A DNA stretch of 43,924 nt from Phycisphaeraceae bacterium (lineage in GTDB: Bacteria > Planctomycetota > Phycisphaerae > Phycisphaerales > Phycisphaeraceae). The stretch is from the NCBI GenBank assembly GCA_029260655.1, contig JAJDCU010000044.1, forward strand, positions 1-43,924, read 5' to 3'. The translations under genes and the position numbers were made by a program. Positions 15,050-23,240 of the stretch are shown here, in pieces. The notes beneath the pieces were generated by a model that saw nothing but the letters and a program-made list of their open reading frames with translations, was not told the DNA's origin and did no database searches. Every line of letters begins with the position of its first letter. Positions within the stretch are counted from its first letter, which is position 1.

Positions 15050-16699
15050 TTATCGAGGTGTGCGGGGGTTGCTGCTGGCGGCGACGTCGGGCATCAGGGG
15101 GGTGGTTTCTTCGGAAAGTGACAGCGGGATCGTCAGGCTGAAGGTTGCGCCTTTGCCGGGGGTGCTGTCCAGTTCGATCACGCCTTGTAACAGCTCCGCC
15201 AGTTCCAGGCTGATGGTCAGGCCCAGGCCGGTTCCGCCGTGCTCCTTGGTGACGCCGGGGTCGAGCTGAACGAACTTCTCGAAGATACGTTTCTGGTCGT
15301 CATCGTGGATGCCCGGGCCGGTGTCGCTGACGCTGATGCGTATGCGCTCTGCGCCGCCTTGCGCTTCGGCGGGGATCAACTCGGCGCGGGCGTTGACCTC
15401 ACCCTCGGGCGGGGTGAACTTGACCGCGTTGGCCAGGAAGTTGAACAGCACCTGCTGGAGCTTGCCCGCGTCGGTCTGGACCGTGGGGAGGTTGGGCTCT
15501 AGCTTCTGGTTGACCGTGATGTTGTGCTTCTCGGCCAGGGGCTTGATCAGGTTCAGCAGGCCCTCGACGGTGTCGGCGATGCTGACCGGGCCTACGCGCA
15601 TCTCCATCCGCCCGGCCTCGATCTTGGCAAGGTCCAAAAGGTCGTTGATCAGGTCCAGCAGACGCCGGCTTGAGGTGACGATGTTGGCCGCGTACCGCCG
15701 ACGTTTCTCGTCCTGGGGGTCGTCCCGGCCGGTCAGCGTCTCACCGAGGACCTCGGCGAACCCGGTGATCGAGTTCAACGGCGTCCTCAGTTCGTGCGAG
15801 ACGTTGGCCAGGAACTCACCCTTGATCTTGTTCGCTTCATACAGGGCGACGTTGGACTCGGCCAACTCGCCGAGCTTCAGGTCCAGGCTCTTGTTGATCG
15901 AGCGGAGCTGGTCCTCGTTGCTCTTGAGGTTTCCGAGCATGGTGTTGAACATGTCCGAGAGGTTCTGGAACTCGTCGCCGGTGTTGATATCCGAGCGGAT
16001 GTTCATGTCGCCCTGCGAGACCTTGGCGGCGTATCCGTGCAGGAGGCGCACCGGCGAGAGGATGATCCGCGTGGTGATGAACCAGAACGTGCCGATCGCC
16101 AGCAGGCCCGAGACGAGCCCGGCGGTGACCAGGTAGATCCGGTTGAGCATCAGTTGCTTGGGCGCGTCCTCGTCCCGCAGGTGGATCAGCAGCACCATCT
16201 GAAGGGGGTCCGCCAAGGCCGCTGATCCGACGGAGGGGCTGAACCCCCCGACCGCGCCGCCGCGGACCCGTTCGAGGTCTGACTTACGGATCGCGCGGGC
16301 ATACCGGTAGTAGGTCTGGTCCTGGGCGTCAGTAGCCGAGGCAAACAGCTCCCAGCTCGCCGGGCGTGTTTGAAACAACTCGACCGCTTCTGCCAGGAAA
16401 GGGTCGGCCTCGGCCTGGCGCTCGAGCTGATCGCCGGGGATAAGCGACACCGCCTTGGAGACCTCCGGCGGCAGCCCGTGTGCGTTGCGCTGGATCGGAT
16501 TAAGTTCGCCGCCGAAGCGGATCTCGTCCGCCAGCCACCACTGGGCCAAGTCCTGCGCCCGCTGATGGGGGCCGCGCTGGACCAGGGCCTGCATCCGAAG
16601 CGCCACGACCGCCAGCGCCGCGGTGAGGATCAGCACGACCGCCGCGCCGAACAGCAGTTGGCACTTGTTCGCCAGACTGATGCGTAAGCGCTTGGGCAT
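15050..16699 (-). CDS. Sensor histidine kinase with HAMP domain
   Basis: Membrane sensor kinase, 549 residues. Transmembrane helices lie at about 13-35 and 186-210 and enclose a periplasmic sensor of about 150 residues with no family I recognise (it includes QRNAHGLPPEVSKAV, as in heme-less DUF3365-like sensors). A HAMP linker (about 211-262) and a coiled coil (264-292) follow. HisKA has the phospho-acceptor His302 in ANVSHELRTPLN. The ATPase domain shows the N-box Asn424 (LANAVKF), DTGPGI (459-464) and GTGLGL (489-494). No response regulator is adjacent, so it is an orphan whose partner is elsewhere. No clear ribosome site precedes the ATG. Confidence 0.9.
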   Translation of the reverse strand: MPKRLRISLANKCQLLFGAAVVLILTAALAVVALRMQALVQRGPHQRAQDLAQWWLADEIRFGGELNPIQRNAHGLPPEVSKAVSLIPGDQLERQAEADPFLAEAVELFQTRPASWELFASATDAQDQTYYRYARAIRKSDLERVRGGAVGGFSPSVGSAALADPLQMVLLIHLRDEDAPKQLMLNRIYLVTAGLVSGLLAIGTFWFITTRIILSPVRLLHGYAAKVSQGDMNIRSDINTGDEFQNLSDMFNTMLGNLKSNEDQLRSINKSLDLKLGELAESNVALYEANKIKGEFLANVSHELRTPLNSITGFAEVLGETLTGRDDPQDEKRRRYAANIVTSSRRLLDLINDLLDLAKIEAGRMEMRVGPVSIADTVEGLLNLIKPLAEKHNITVNQKLEPNLPTVQTDAGKLQQVLFNFLANAVKFTPPEGEVNARAELIPAEAQGGAERIRISVSDTGPGIHDDDQKRIFEKFVQLDPGVTKEHGGTGLGLTISLELAELLQGVIELDSTPGKGATFSLTIPLSLSEETTPLMPDVAASSNPRTPR

Positions 16700-16829
16700 G
16701 GGCTTATTCTATCGTGGGCTACTAAAGAAACACGCCCCGGCCGCTTCGATCGACGCGCCGCAAAGGGAGGGGCCCATCCTTGTGAGCGGGGCGATCCAGA
16801 CCGGGTCAGATATCGGCTGATCTGATGGG

Positions 16830-17450
16830 TCAGCCCGGGGGCAGGTCGGCATCGTCGATCTGTGACTTGCGCGCGGACCCGGAGCCGGCGGCCTGGCCTC
16901 CGCGGCTGAGCGCTTGACGGCGGCCGGCAGGGGTGGCGTTGCCTCGGGGCATCGCGATCACACCCGTCCGCGCCAACTCCACGATCCCGTAGGGCTTGGC
17001 CAACTCGATGAACGCCTCGATCTTGTCCTCCGTGCCGGACAGCTCGACCATCAACTGGTCCTCGCTGACATCCACCACCCTTGCGCGGAAGACATTCGCC
17101 AACTCGATCAGCTCGTTGCGGTGGTGCCGGCTGCCGGGCGTCTTGCCTGCCGTCGTCACCTGCAGGAGCATCAGGTCACGTTCGACGAAATCGACGCTCG
17201 AGTAGTCCACGACCTTGACGACCGGGACGAGCTTCTGCAACTGCTTGCGGATCTGCTCCAGCACGGCATAGTCGCCGTTGACGACGATGGTCATCCGCGA
17301 CAACTCGGGGTTTTCGGTCCGGCCGACGACCAGCGAGTCGATGTTGAACCCGCGTGCGGCGAACATCCCGGCGACCTGTGCCAGCACGCCCGGCTCGTTG
17401 GTGACCAGGGCGGCGATGACGTTACGCATGATGGCGTTGTCTTGACTCAT
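16830..17450 (-). CDS. ilvN: Acetolactate synthase small (regulatory) subunit
   Basis: Regulatory subunit that binds the catalytic IlvB-type subunit and confers valine feedback in branched-chain amino-acid synthesis. Residues 8-85 are an ACT domain (VIAALVTNEPGVLAQVAGMF, ARGFNIDSLVVG, LSRMTIVV). The family's C-terminal domain follows (RDLMLLQVTT, RARVVDVSEDQLMVELSG, IEAFIELAKPYGIVELARTGVIAMPRG). The last 35 residues are a basic/Gly/Ser-rich tail longer than in most IlvH/IlvN proteins. The catalytic subunit is not in the window. The start could also be the ATG at codon 8 (17429). The ilvH name would be equally suitable. Confidence 0.92.
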   Translation of the reverse strand: MSQDNAIMRNVIAALVTNEPGVLAQVAGMFAARGFNIDSLVVGRTENPELSRMTIVVNGDYAVLEQIRKQLQKLVPVVKVVDYSSVDFVERDLMLLQVTTAGKTPGSRHHRNELIELANVFRARVVDVSEDQLMVELSGTEDKIEAFIELAKPYGIVELARTGVIAMPRGNATPAGRRQALSRGGQAAGSGSARKSQIDDADLPPG

Positions 17451-17844
17451 AAGCGGACATCATAGAGCCGGTTGCCCCATAGCCCAAATCCAATGGGCGT
17501 CTCCGCTTAGCAACCGGTTTGACGGACGCCCGAGCCAGGGCACCAAGATCGTTGTTTGTGGAAAACGTGTGGGTTATAGCGATTTGGGGCTCACCCGGAT
17601 CACGGACCCGATTCTCGAAAATGAGCTATGTTGGGTTAATCAGGCTAATTGGTGGCATCCAAATGCACTGTTAATACCAAGTTGGCAGTTGTTTAAGTAG
17701 CCCCGAGAGGTTAGGAGAAATATATGGAATGCCGCCTTCAGCGGGTCTGTTTCATGCGTGTAAATGGCAGTGTCTCGAAATGTGGAAAACCACTCACGAG
17801 AGCTTTAACTCTTAACAAACGTGGGCTTAAAGTTCAATCCGATT
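17451..17844. other. AT-richer intergenic region
   Basis: 394 bases between ilvN and the signal peptidase gene, visibly less GC-rich than the flanking genes. The only gene candidate is a small frame on plus (17724-17855) with a good ribosome site. The rest shows no RNA gene, terminator or repeat that I can support. Confidence 0.5.
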
Positions 17845-17855
17845 TCAGTGAATGA
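17724..17855 (+). CDS. Putative 43-residue Cys-containing small protein
   Basis: Short frame starting ATG with AGGAG (17713-17717) exactly six bases upstream, one of the best ribosome sites in the window. The product begins MECRLQRVCFMRVNG, is basic (many Arg/Lys) and has three Cys (3, 9, 20), with no signal peptide or membrane span. Its last 11 bases overlap the 3' end of the convergent signal peptidase gene. A weak promoter-like pair (TTGGTG 17649, TAATAC 17672) lies upstream. The length is easily reached by chance, so it may not be real. Confidence 0.3.
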   Translation: MECRLQRVCFMRVNGSVSKCGKPLTRALTLNKRGLKVQSDFSE

Positions 17856-19461
17856 AACGCATATCCGCGAAGTTGGGGATGATGCCCCCGGCGTTCTTGT
17901 CCCAGGGGAACGGGGCGGGGAAGTAGACAAAGAAGGCTCGGCCCATCATCAGTTTGCCCGGGACGATCCCGTCGCGCGTAGCGTCATCCAAGGCGCGGTC
18001 GAAGTAGCGCTGGCGGACCCACAGGGCGTGGGAGTTGATGTCCTTGTAGTTCAGGCCCGGGCTCCAGAAACGGCCGTCATCGCTGAGCGGGCTGTTGTCA
18101 CCGATGCAAAAGAACTCGTTGTCCTGGATGTCCATGGGCTGGACTCGATCACTGGTCAGCTCGATTTCGCCGTTGGTCTGGCGAAACAGCCCGCCCCGGG
18201 CGTAGTAATACGCAGATGGATGGGTGCTCCTGCTGGCGTAGTAGAGGTCGCGATCCAACTCGACCTGGTGGAACACCGCGGGGCCGCCGGAGACTTCGAT
18301 CGTGATGGTGGGGGTCATCTGCGGCGGGGGCCGGTTGATGAGTTGCTCGAAGCTCAATTCGCTGGCGTAGACATAACGCAGAGCACGCTTGCCATCTACC
18401 CAGACACAGATCTCCTGGTCGACGGCCCAGAGTTCGATTGAGGTGGTTCGGTCCTGGGCAAGCGGCTGGATTCGACCGGCCATCAACTCTTGCGTTTCAC
18501 CGGTTTGTGGATCGGTGGCGGTCAGGTGGATCGCCCCGTCGGGTTCGATCGTCGCGGTGACGGTTTGTGTATGGCCATCGCCGTCCAGGCGTGTCTGTGT
18601 GGACAGGCCGACCTTACACCCCGGGCCCTGCGGCTGGACCGTTGTGGCCAGGCGGATGTCTTCAATCTTGTCCCAGTAGCGGCTTGGGTTGTACTGGTTG
18701 TAGGGGTAGACCCCCTCGGGCCTGAGATGGCCGCCGAGGTGAAAGTCAAAACCGATCCGGCCGACGCCCTGGCCGTCGAAACGGTAGCTGCGGGTGTGCT
18801 CAAGGTCCCACTGGCCCTGCTGGGCAACCCACGGGACTTTCCAGCGATTGCCGGGGGTGCGGGTGCCCGGGCCCATCAGTGCGCCGCCGTCGCGAGGGAT
18901 GTACTGGCTGTAGTAAATCGGCTGCCAGACGGCCCGCTGGACCTTGGGTCGATCGCTCTTGCGCGCGATCCGCCAGGTGTCCTGGCCTTTGGGCTGGGTG
19001 TAGACGTTCCCGTCCAGCAGGTGGATCGATTCGTTAGGCAGGCCGACCAGCCGCTTGATGAAGTTGGTGTTGGGGTCGTGCGGGGCCTTGAAGACGACCA
19101 CATCCCACCGCCTGGGCTCGCTGATGCTGAAGACGTATTTGTGGACGAGGATCCGGTCGCCGGGCAGGGGACGCACGATCTGCGGCATGGAGATGTTGTA
19201 CCGGCACATCGTGCAGATGGCGTCGCCGCGGGCGTTGCCCGGGCTGTTGATGGTGAACCCGTAGCCGCACTGCGGGCAATGGACGCTGTAGTGGGCGCCC
19301 AGCAGGGTCGGGGCCATCGACCCGGTGGGGATCACGAAGGCCTCGACGACATAGGCCCGGAAAACGAACGCGAGGATGAAGGCGATGACGATCGACTCGA
19401 ACGTCTCCTTGATCGTCTCGTCGGGCGGCCGTTCGTGGGTCTGGTCGTTGGTTTGCTTCAC
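17845..19461 (-). CDS. lepB: Signal peptidase I with zinc ribbon and large insertion
   Basis: Membrane serine protease that removes signal peptides from exported proteins. It has 538 residues, about twice the usual length. A transmembrane helix lies at 22-42, then catalytic Ser48 in IPTGSMAPTLLG, GDRILVHKYVF (101-111), catalytic Lys136 in NFIKRLVGLP and the box E motif GDNSPLSDDGR (454-464). Between the Ser and Lys is a CxxC...CxxC zinc ribbon (Cys62, 65, 83, 86). Residues about 170-445 are a beta-rich insertion with a Trp-containing, concanavalin-like look (IELWAVDQEICVWVDGKRA). The start is GTG at 19461; the ribosome site is weak. It is likely the processing enzyme for the many exported proteins here. 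Confidence 0.92.
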   Translation of the reverse strand: MKQTNDQTHERPPDETIKETFESIVIAFILAFVFRAYVVEAFVIPTGSMAPTLLGAHYSVHCPQCGYGFTINSPGNARGDAICTMCRYNISMPQIVRPLPGDRILVHKYVFSISEPRRWDVVVFKAPHDPNTNFIKRLVGLPNESIHLLDGNVYTQPKGQDTWRIARKSDRPKVQRAVWQPIYYSQYIPRDGGALMGPGTRTPGNRWKVPWVAQQGQWDLEHTRSYRFDGQGVGRIGFDFHLGGHLRPEGVYPYNQYNPSRYWDKIEDIRLATTVQPQGPGCKVGLSTQTRLDGDGHTQTVTATIEPDGAIHLTATDPQTGETQELMAGRIQPLAQDRTTSIELWAVDQEICVWVDGKRALRYVYASELSFEQLINRPPPQMTPTITIEVSGGPAVFHQVELDRDLYYASRSTHPSAYYYARGGLFRQTNGEIELTSDRVQPMDIQDNEFFCIGDNSPLSDDGRFWSPGLNYKDINSHALWVRQRYFDRALDDATRDGIVPGKLMMGRAFFVYFPAPFPWDKNAGGIIPNFADMRFIH

Positions 19462-19615
19462 GGGTGGGCTGGCCCTACTCTTTTAAGCTTCTGCCGGGGT
19501 GTCCGGGGTTGACCGGGGGTCGGCGGATTGTAGCGGCATCCGCCGGGCGTTGCCGACGATGGGGCAGGCGGACACCGGCCCCGATGTGTTGACACCTACG
19601 AGCAGAAGCAGACAC

Positions 19616-20917
19616 ATGTTCACCGCACAGTTCTTCGTCAGCCTGATCATCATCCTCGTGCTCACCCACATGATCCTGGGCGCTTGCGCTTACCTTATCT
19701 TCCTGGAGCGGAAGGTTGCGGCGTGGACCCAGGACCGGATCGGGCCCAACCGCACCAACTTCTCCTTCGGCATCCTGCCTTTCAAGGGTTTCCATTTTGG
19801 TCTTGGCCAGGCTTTGGCCGACGGGCTGAAGCTGCTGGTCAAGGAGGACTACACCCCGCCGCACGTGGACCGGATGTTGTTCTGCCTGGCGCCGGTGATG
19901 GTCGTGGTCCCGGCGATGATCGGCTGGGCGGTCGTCCCCTGGGGCGGGCTCTACGACTTCCCTGGGCTGACGCTGCCGAACTTCCTGCCTTTCATCGGCG
20001 GGATGCTGCTCGCCGAGCCCGGCCGGGTCATGGTCGCGGTCGCTCCGATCAGTATCGGGGTCATCTTCATGCTCGCGGTATCTTCCCTTGGTGTGTACGG
20101 CGTGGTGGTCGGGGCGTATGCCTCGAACAACAAGTACGCCTTCCTCGGCGGGCTCCGCGCGACGGCGCAGATGATCAGCTACGAGATCCCGATGGGCGTG
20201 TGCGTGTTAGTCGCGATCCTTTGCTTTAAGACCAGCGACGCCGGGCTGATGGTCAACCTCCAAGCCGGGGGCGTGTGGGGCATCCTGATGCACCCGCTGC
20301 TGGCGGTGATCTTCTTCACCTGCACACTGGCCGAGACCAACCGCGCACCGTTCGACCTGGCCGAGGCGGAGCAGGAACTGGTCGGCGGGTTCCACACCGA
20401 ATACAGCTCGATGAAGTGGGCGCTGTTCTTCCTGGCCGAGTACATGCACATGATCGCCGGGTCGGCGTTCTTCTGCATCCTGTTCCTTGGCGGCTGGGAC
20501 ATCGCACCGCTGGTCACGACCATGACAGGCCTGCACATCCTCCCGGAAATCGCGGGCGGCGCCTGGTGGATGGGGCTGGGCGTCGTGCTGCTGAAGTTCA
20601 GCGTCTTCGCCGGGAAGATCACGCTGCTGCTGCTGATAATGATGTGGATCCGCTGGACGTTGCCGAGGTTCCGCTTCGACCAACTGATGAAGCTCGCCTG
20701 GCGGGGGCTGATCCCGATCACGATCGTGGTGCTGCTGACCAGCGGCGTGCTGGTGTATCTGAAGGTCGAGCCGATCCGGTACTGGTGGGTCTACACCCTG
20801 GCGAACGTCCTGATCGCGGTGGGCAGTGCAGCGATCGCGCCGCTGCTGCCGGGCCCGTCGGGCAACAAACGCATCCCCCTGTCCGGCTCACGCTTCAACC
20901 CGCCCCAGGCCGCCTGA
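19616..20917 (+). CDS. nuoH: NADH-quinone oxidoreductase subunit H
   Basis: Membrane subunit of complex I at the junction with the peripheral arm, forming part of the quinone chamber. The 433 residues have about eight to nine hydrophobic spans and family blocks: FLERKVAAWTQDRIGPNR near the N-terminus, FKGFHFGLGQALADGLKLLVKED, QMISYEIPMG, the acidic-residue-rich loop TLAETNRAPFDLAEAEQELVGG, and MMWIRWTLPRFRFDQLMKLAW near the end. I place the start at ATG 19616, which gives the usual N-terminus; a frame open from 19499 extends it with unlikely sequence. It stands alone, with nuoB 16 kb away and no nuoI or nuoK downstream. Confidence 0.95.
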   Translation: MFTAQFFVSLIIILVLTHMILGACAYLIFLERKVAAWTQDRIGPNRTNFSFGILPFKGFHFGLGQALADGLKLLVKEDYTPPHVDRMLFCLAPVMVVVPAMIGWAVVPWGGLYDFPGLTLPNFLPFIGGMLLAEPGRVMVAVAPISIGVIFMLAVSSLGVYGVVVGAYASNNKYAFLGGLRATAQMISYEIPMGVCVLVAILCFKTSDAGLMVNLQAGGVWGILMHPLLAVIFFTCTLAETNRAPFDLAEAEQELVGGFHTEYSSMKWALFFLAEYMHMIAGSAFFCILFLGGWDIAPLVTTMTGLHILPEIAGGAWWMGLGVVLLKFSVFAGKITLLLLIMMWIRWTLPRFRFDQLMKLAWRGLIPITIVVLLTSGVLVYLKVEPIRYWWVYTLANVLIAVGSAAIAPLLPGPSGNKRIPLSGSRFNPPQAA

Positions 20918-21139
20918 TCAGGGTCTGGCCGGTATCGGCTTAGGGTCCGACACCTTCAGGCGGCGACCGGCTGTATACAGATACCGACCCTTGAGGCGAC
21001 CGCTCCCTTGACGGGCGACCCTCCACGGGGACAATGTCTCACGCTTCACTTCTTTTTTTCAGGTCGGTGGCGCTACAGGCCGATCGGCCATCGAACGGGC
21101 GGATCTTTTTCAGCGGGAACCAATTCAAGGGGCACTACG

Positions 21140-21805
21140 ATGCGTAACGAACTGTCAGGCACTGTCATCAGGCACCCCCGTCACGCGGGGATGGCCGGGT
21201 TGGAGCTGATCGCCGGGTTGGCCGCGGCCGTGGTCGGCGGTGTGATCTGGGCGGCGATCGTTTTCTACACCGGCTACGAAGTCGGGTACGTGGCGATCGG
21301 TGTCGGGCTGCTTGTCGGCGGGGCGGTCGCCGCGGTGGTCAAGAACCCCAACGTGGGCCACGGCGTCTCCGCCGCGGGTCTGGTTGTCATCGGGCTGTTG
21401 CTGGGCAAGTTCCTGATCGTCCAGTGGGGCACCCAGGACTTCGCGATCAAAGACCCGGAGATCATGCTGGAGGCCTCGTGGTACGACATGATCGTCAATG
21501 ACCTGGTCGACGAAGAAGCCAAGGCGTGGTACCTCGACGACACGGCCACATTCGAAGACGCCTCCAATGATTTAACGATCAAGATCGAAGACACCACCGA
21601 GGCCGCCGAGCAGGCGCTGGTGGGTATGGACGAAGATCAGAAAAAAGCGATCGCCAAACAGTATGTGGATTACAGGATGGGAGACGTGAGTCTGACCGAC
21701 CGGATCAAGGAGGGGTTGTCGCCCTGGGATCTGTTATGGTTCGGCATCGCGATCTACTTTGCGTTCCAGGTCGCCTCGGGTAAAGGCCAAGCCGCCGAGG
21801 AGTAA
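21140..21805 (+). CDS. Hypothetical membrane protein
   Basis: Unrecognised protein of 221 residues. Three hydrophobic spans sit near residues 21-45, 50-66 and 75-95 (LELIAGLAAAVVGGVIWAAIVFY, YVAIGVGLLVGGAVAAVV, SAAGLVVIGLLLGKFLIV). An acidic soluble middle follows (about 100-190, Asp/Glu-rich with DLVDEEAKAWYLDD and TTEAAEQALVGMDEDQKK), and a last span is near 200-213 (SPWDLLWFGIAIYFAF). The start is ATG 21140. A possible promoter is TTGACG (21008) with GACAAT (21030) after 16 bases. It follows nuoH on the same strand after 222 bases but has no known link to complex I. Confidence 0.7.
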   Translation: MRNELSGTVIRHPRHAGMAGLELIAGLAAAVVGGVIWAAIVFYTGYEVGYVAIGVGLLVGGAVAAVVKNPNVGHGVSAAGLVVIGLLLGKFLIVQWGTQDFAIKDPEIMLEASWYDMIVNDLVDEEAKAWYLDDTATFEDASNDLTIKIEDTTEAAEQALVGMDEDQKKAIAKQYVDYRMGDVSLTDRIKEGLSPWDLLWFGIAIYFAFQVASGKGQAAEE

Positions 21806-21880
21806 ACGGGCTTGCCCAAGTACTGAGGAACACCCCGGCCCGGCTGCCTGATCGGTAGTCGGTTCGCCTGATCGGCTTGC

Positions 21881-22426
21881 CTATTCGCCTTCGTTCTTGT
21901 CCTGGCGGTACAGGTCCAGGTAGAACTCCAGCAGGTCTTTGCCGTGCATGCTGCGTGTCCGGGTGTGCTGGAAGCCAACGCTGTCGAACAGCCCGACCGC
22001 GGCGTCACGCTCGAAGCGGGTGTCCAGCCGGACCTTGAGGTACCCGTGGTGCTTGCAGTGGGAGATCGCCGTCTCCAGCAGCATCCCCGCAACGTCGGTC
22101 TGCTGGTACGCCTGCTCGACGCGGAGCCGGCGTATCTCGGCGGTGTGGGTCTCGTCGCTGGCTACCCCGATCATCGCGATCACCCGGCCGGCTAGCTCGG
22201 CGATCCAGAAGTGGTGGCGGTCGCTGTCGAAGTACGCTTCCCGCATGTTGTCGATGTCCGCGCCCGAGTCGTTGGGCGCGATCTGACCGGCCAGCAGGCC
22301 TTCGTTGTACAGCCGCGACACCGCCTGCTGGTCGTCCGGCTCGAACGACCGCAGGGTTAACCCCTGCAGTGTCTCATTTCCCTGCTCTTCGGTCATCGGT
22401 TGAGTCTCGTACATGCTGTCAGCCAT
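21881..22426 (-). CDS. GNAT family N-acetyltransferase
   Basis: Acetyl-CoA-dependent acetyltransferase fold, 181 residues. Visible parts are LTLRSFEPDDQQAVSRLYNEGL (strand 1 and helix 1), HFWIAELAGRVIAMIGV, IRRLRVEQAYQQTDVAGMLLETAISHCKHHG (the acetyl-CoA-binding strand 4 and helix 3, with QQTDVAGML in place of the usual R/QxxGxG/A loop) and VRLDTRFERDAAVGLFDSVGFQHTRTR. The C-terminus ends EFYLDLYRQ. I chose ATG 22426; codon 22450 is a possible earlier start. It lies 42 bases after the phosphoesterase gene on the same strand, probably one transcript. The substrate cannot be told. Confidence 0.82.
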   Translation of the reverse strand: MADSMYETQPMTEEQGNETLQGLTLRSFEPDDQQAVSRLYNEGLLAGQIAPNDSGADIDNMREAYFDSDRHHFWIAELAGRVIAMIGVASDETHTAEIRRLRVEQAYQQTDVAGMLLETAISHCKHHGYLKVRLDTRFERDAAVGLFDSVGFQHTRTRSMHGKDLLEFYLDLYRQDKNEGE

Positions 22427-22468
22427 ACATCTACCTATCACGATACCCATCTTAACATCTCACGCCGC

Positions 22469-22984
22469 TCAGCGTGGCCCCACGGGTAGGAATGTCAATC
22501 CGTCCGATCCCGTGTCCAGGACAGCGACCGTGTAGCGTTGCGTCCGGCACAGGGCGCCGGGGTTGATGATCCGGGTCGGGCCTTGGCGAGTGTCCGAGGC
22601 CAGGTGGGTGTGGCCGTGGCAGAGATACCGCACCCCGCGGGCCAGCGCCTCACGAAGTACCCGGGACTGGTGTCCGTGACAGAATACCAGCTCTCCCTCG
22701 TCCAGCCCGATCCGACCCGCGGGATGGTCGACGGCGATACCCAGGCCCCGGGCGTAGTCCCCCAGCGGGCCGGTGTCCCAGTCACTATTGCCAAAGACCA
22801 GCCGGGCGGGGATCGTCTGGTCGGTCCCGGGCTGCACAACGACCAGCTCGTCGATGACCTGGATAGACTCGAGGTCGCCTAAGTGGATCAGCATGTCCAC
22901 GCCGGCACCGACCAGGGCCGTAACAGCTTGCCGGGTCAGCTCGACGCGGCCGTGTGAGTCAGACAGCAGGCCTATCCGTGGCAA
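22469..22984 (-). CDS. YfcE/MJ0936-type metallophosphoesterase
   Basis: Small calcineurin-like phosphodiesterase, 171 residues, acting on phosphodiester bonds with two metal ions. The metal-binding blocks are in order: GLLSDSHG (Asp9, His11), HLGDLES, VFGNSDWD (in place of GNCD), FCHGHQ and CHGHTHLAS. I chose TTG 22984 because AAGGA lies seven bases upstream and the first strand PRIGLLSDSHG begins directly after it. The frame stays open 70 codons further upstream (to 23194), but that part reads as unlikely sequence. GTG at about 23014 is an alternative. Followed by the GNAT gene. Confidence 0.85.
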   Translation of the reverse strand: MPRIGLLSDSHGRVELTRQAVTALVGAGVDMLIHLGDLESIQVIDELVVVQPGTDQTIPARLVFGNSDWDTGPLGDYARGLGIAVDHPAGRIGLDEGELVFCHGHQSRVLREALARGVRYLCHGHTHLASDTRQGPTRIINPGALCRTQRYTVAVLDTGSDGLTFLPVGPR

Positions 22985-23188
22985 ATCGCGTTCCTTGATC
23001 GGTGAACGGTTCACAGGCTCTAAAGGGGAGTGTACCGCTGCGCCGCCGCCTGCGTAATCGTGGGCGGGAGATCCGGGCAGGCGATCCGGGGAGGTGATCC
23101 GGGGGGTGTTTCGGGGGAGGTGGCAGGCCGCGTTTTCACTTCGCCTATCAGCGGCTATGCTTTGACCACAATCAAGCGTCAGAAACAT

Positions 23189-23229
23189 CCCCAACCCCTA
23201 ACCCCCAACTCCCAACCCCTAACGCCCCC
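23189..23229 (-). repeat. Telomere-like G-tract element upstream of trpC
   Basis: Six C-runs on plus (23189-23192, 23195-23198, 23202-23206, 23211-23213, 23216-23219, 23225-23229) are separated by AA, TAA/CTAA and similar spacers. The minus strand thus carries GGGG-TT/TTA-GGGG repeats able to fold into a G-quadruplex. The element ends 11 bases before the trpC ATG, in the transcribed leader, where it is on the template strand. Confidence 0.6.
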
Positions 23230-23240
23230 GAGACCGATCC

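Noticed and set aside
18490-19512. 340-codon plus-strand frame
   Set aside because: Antisense shadow of the signal peptidase gene, which has all catalytic motifs.
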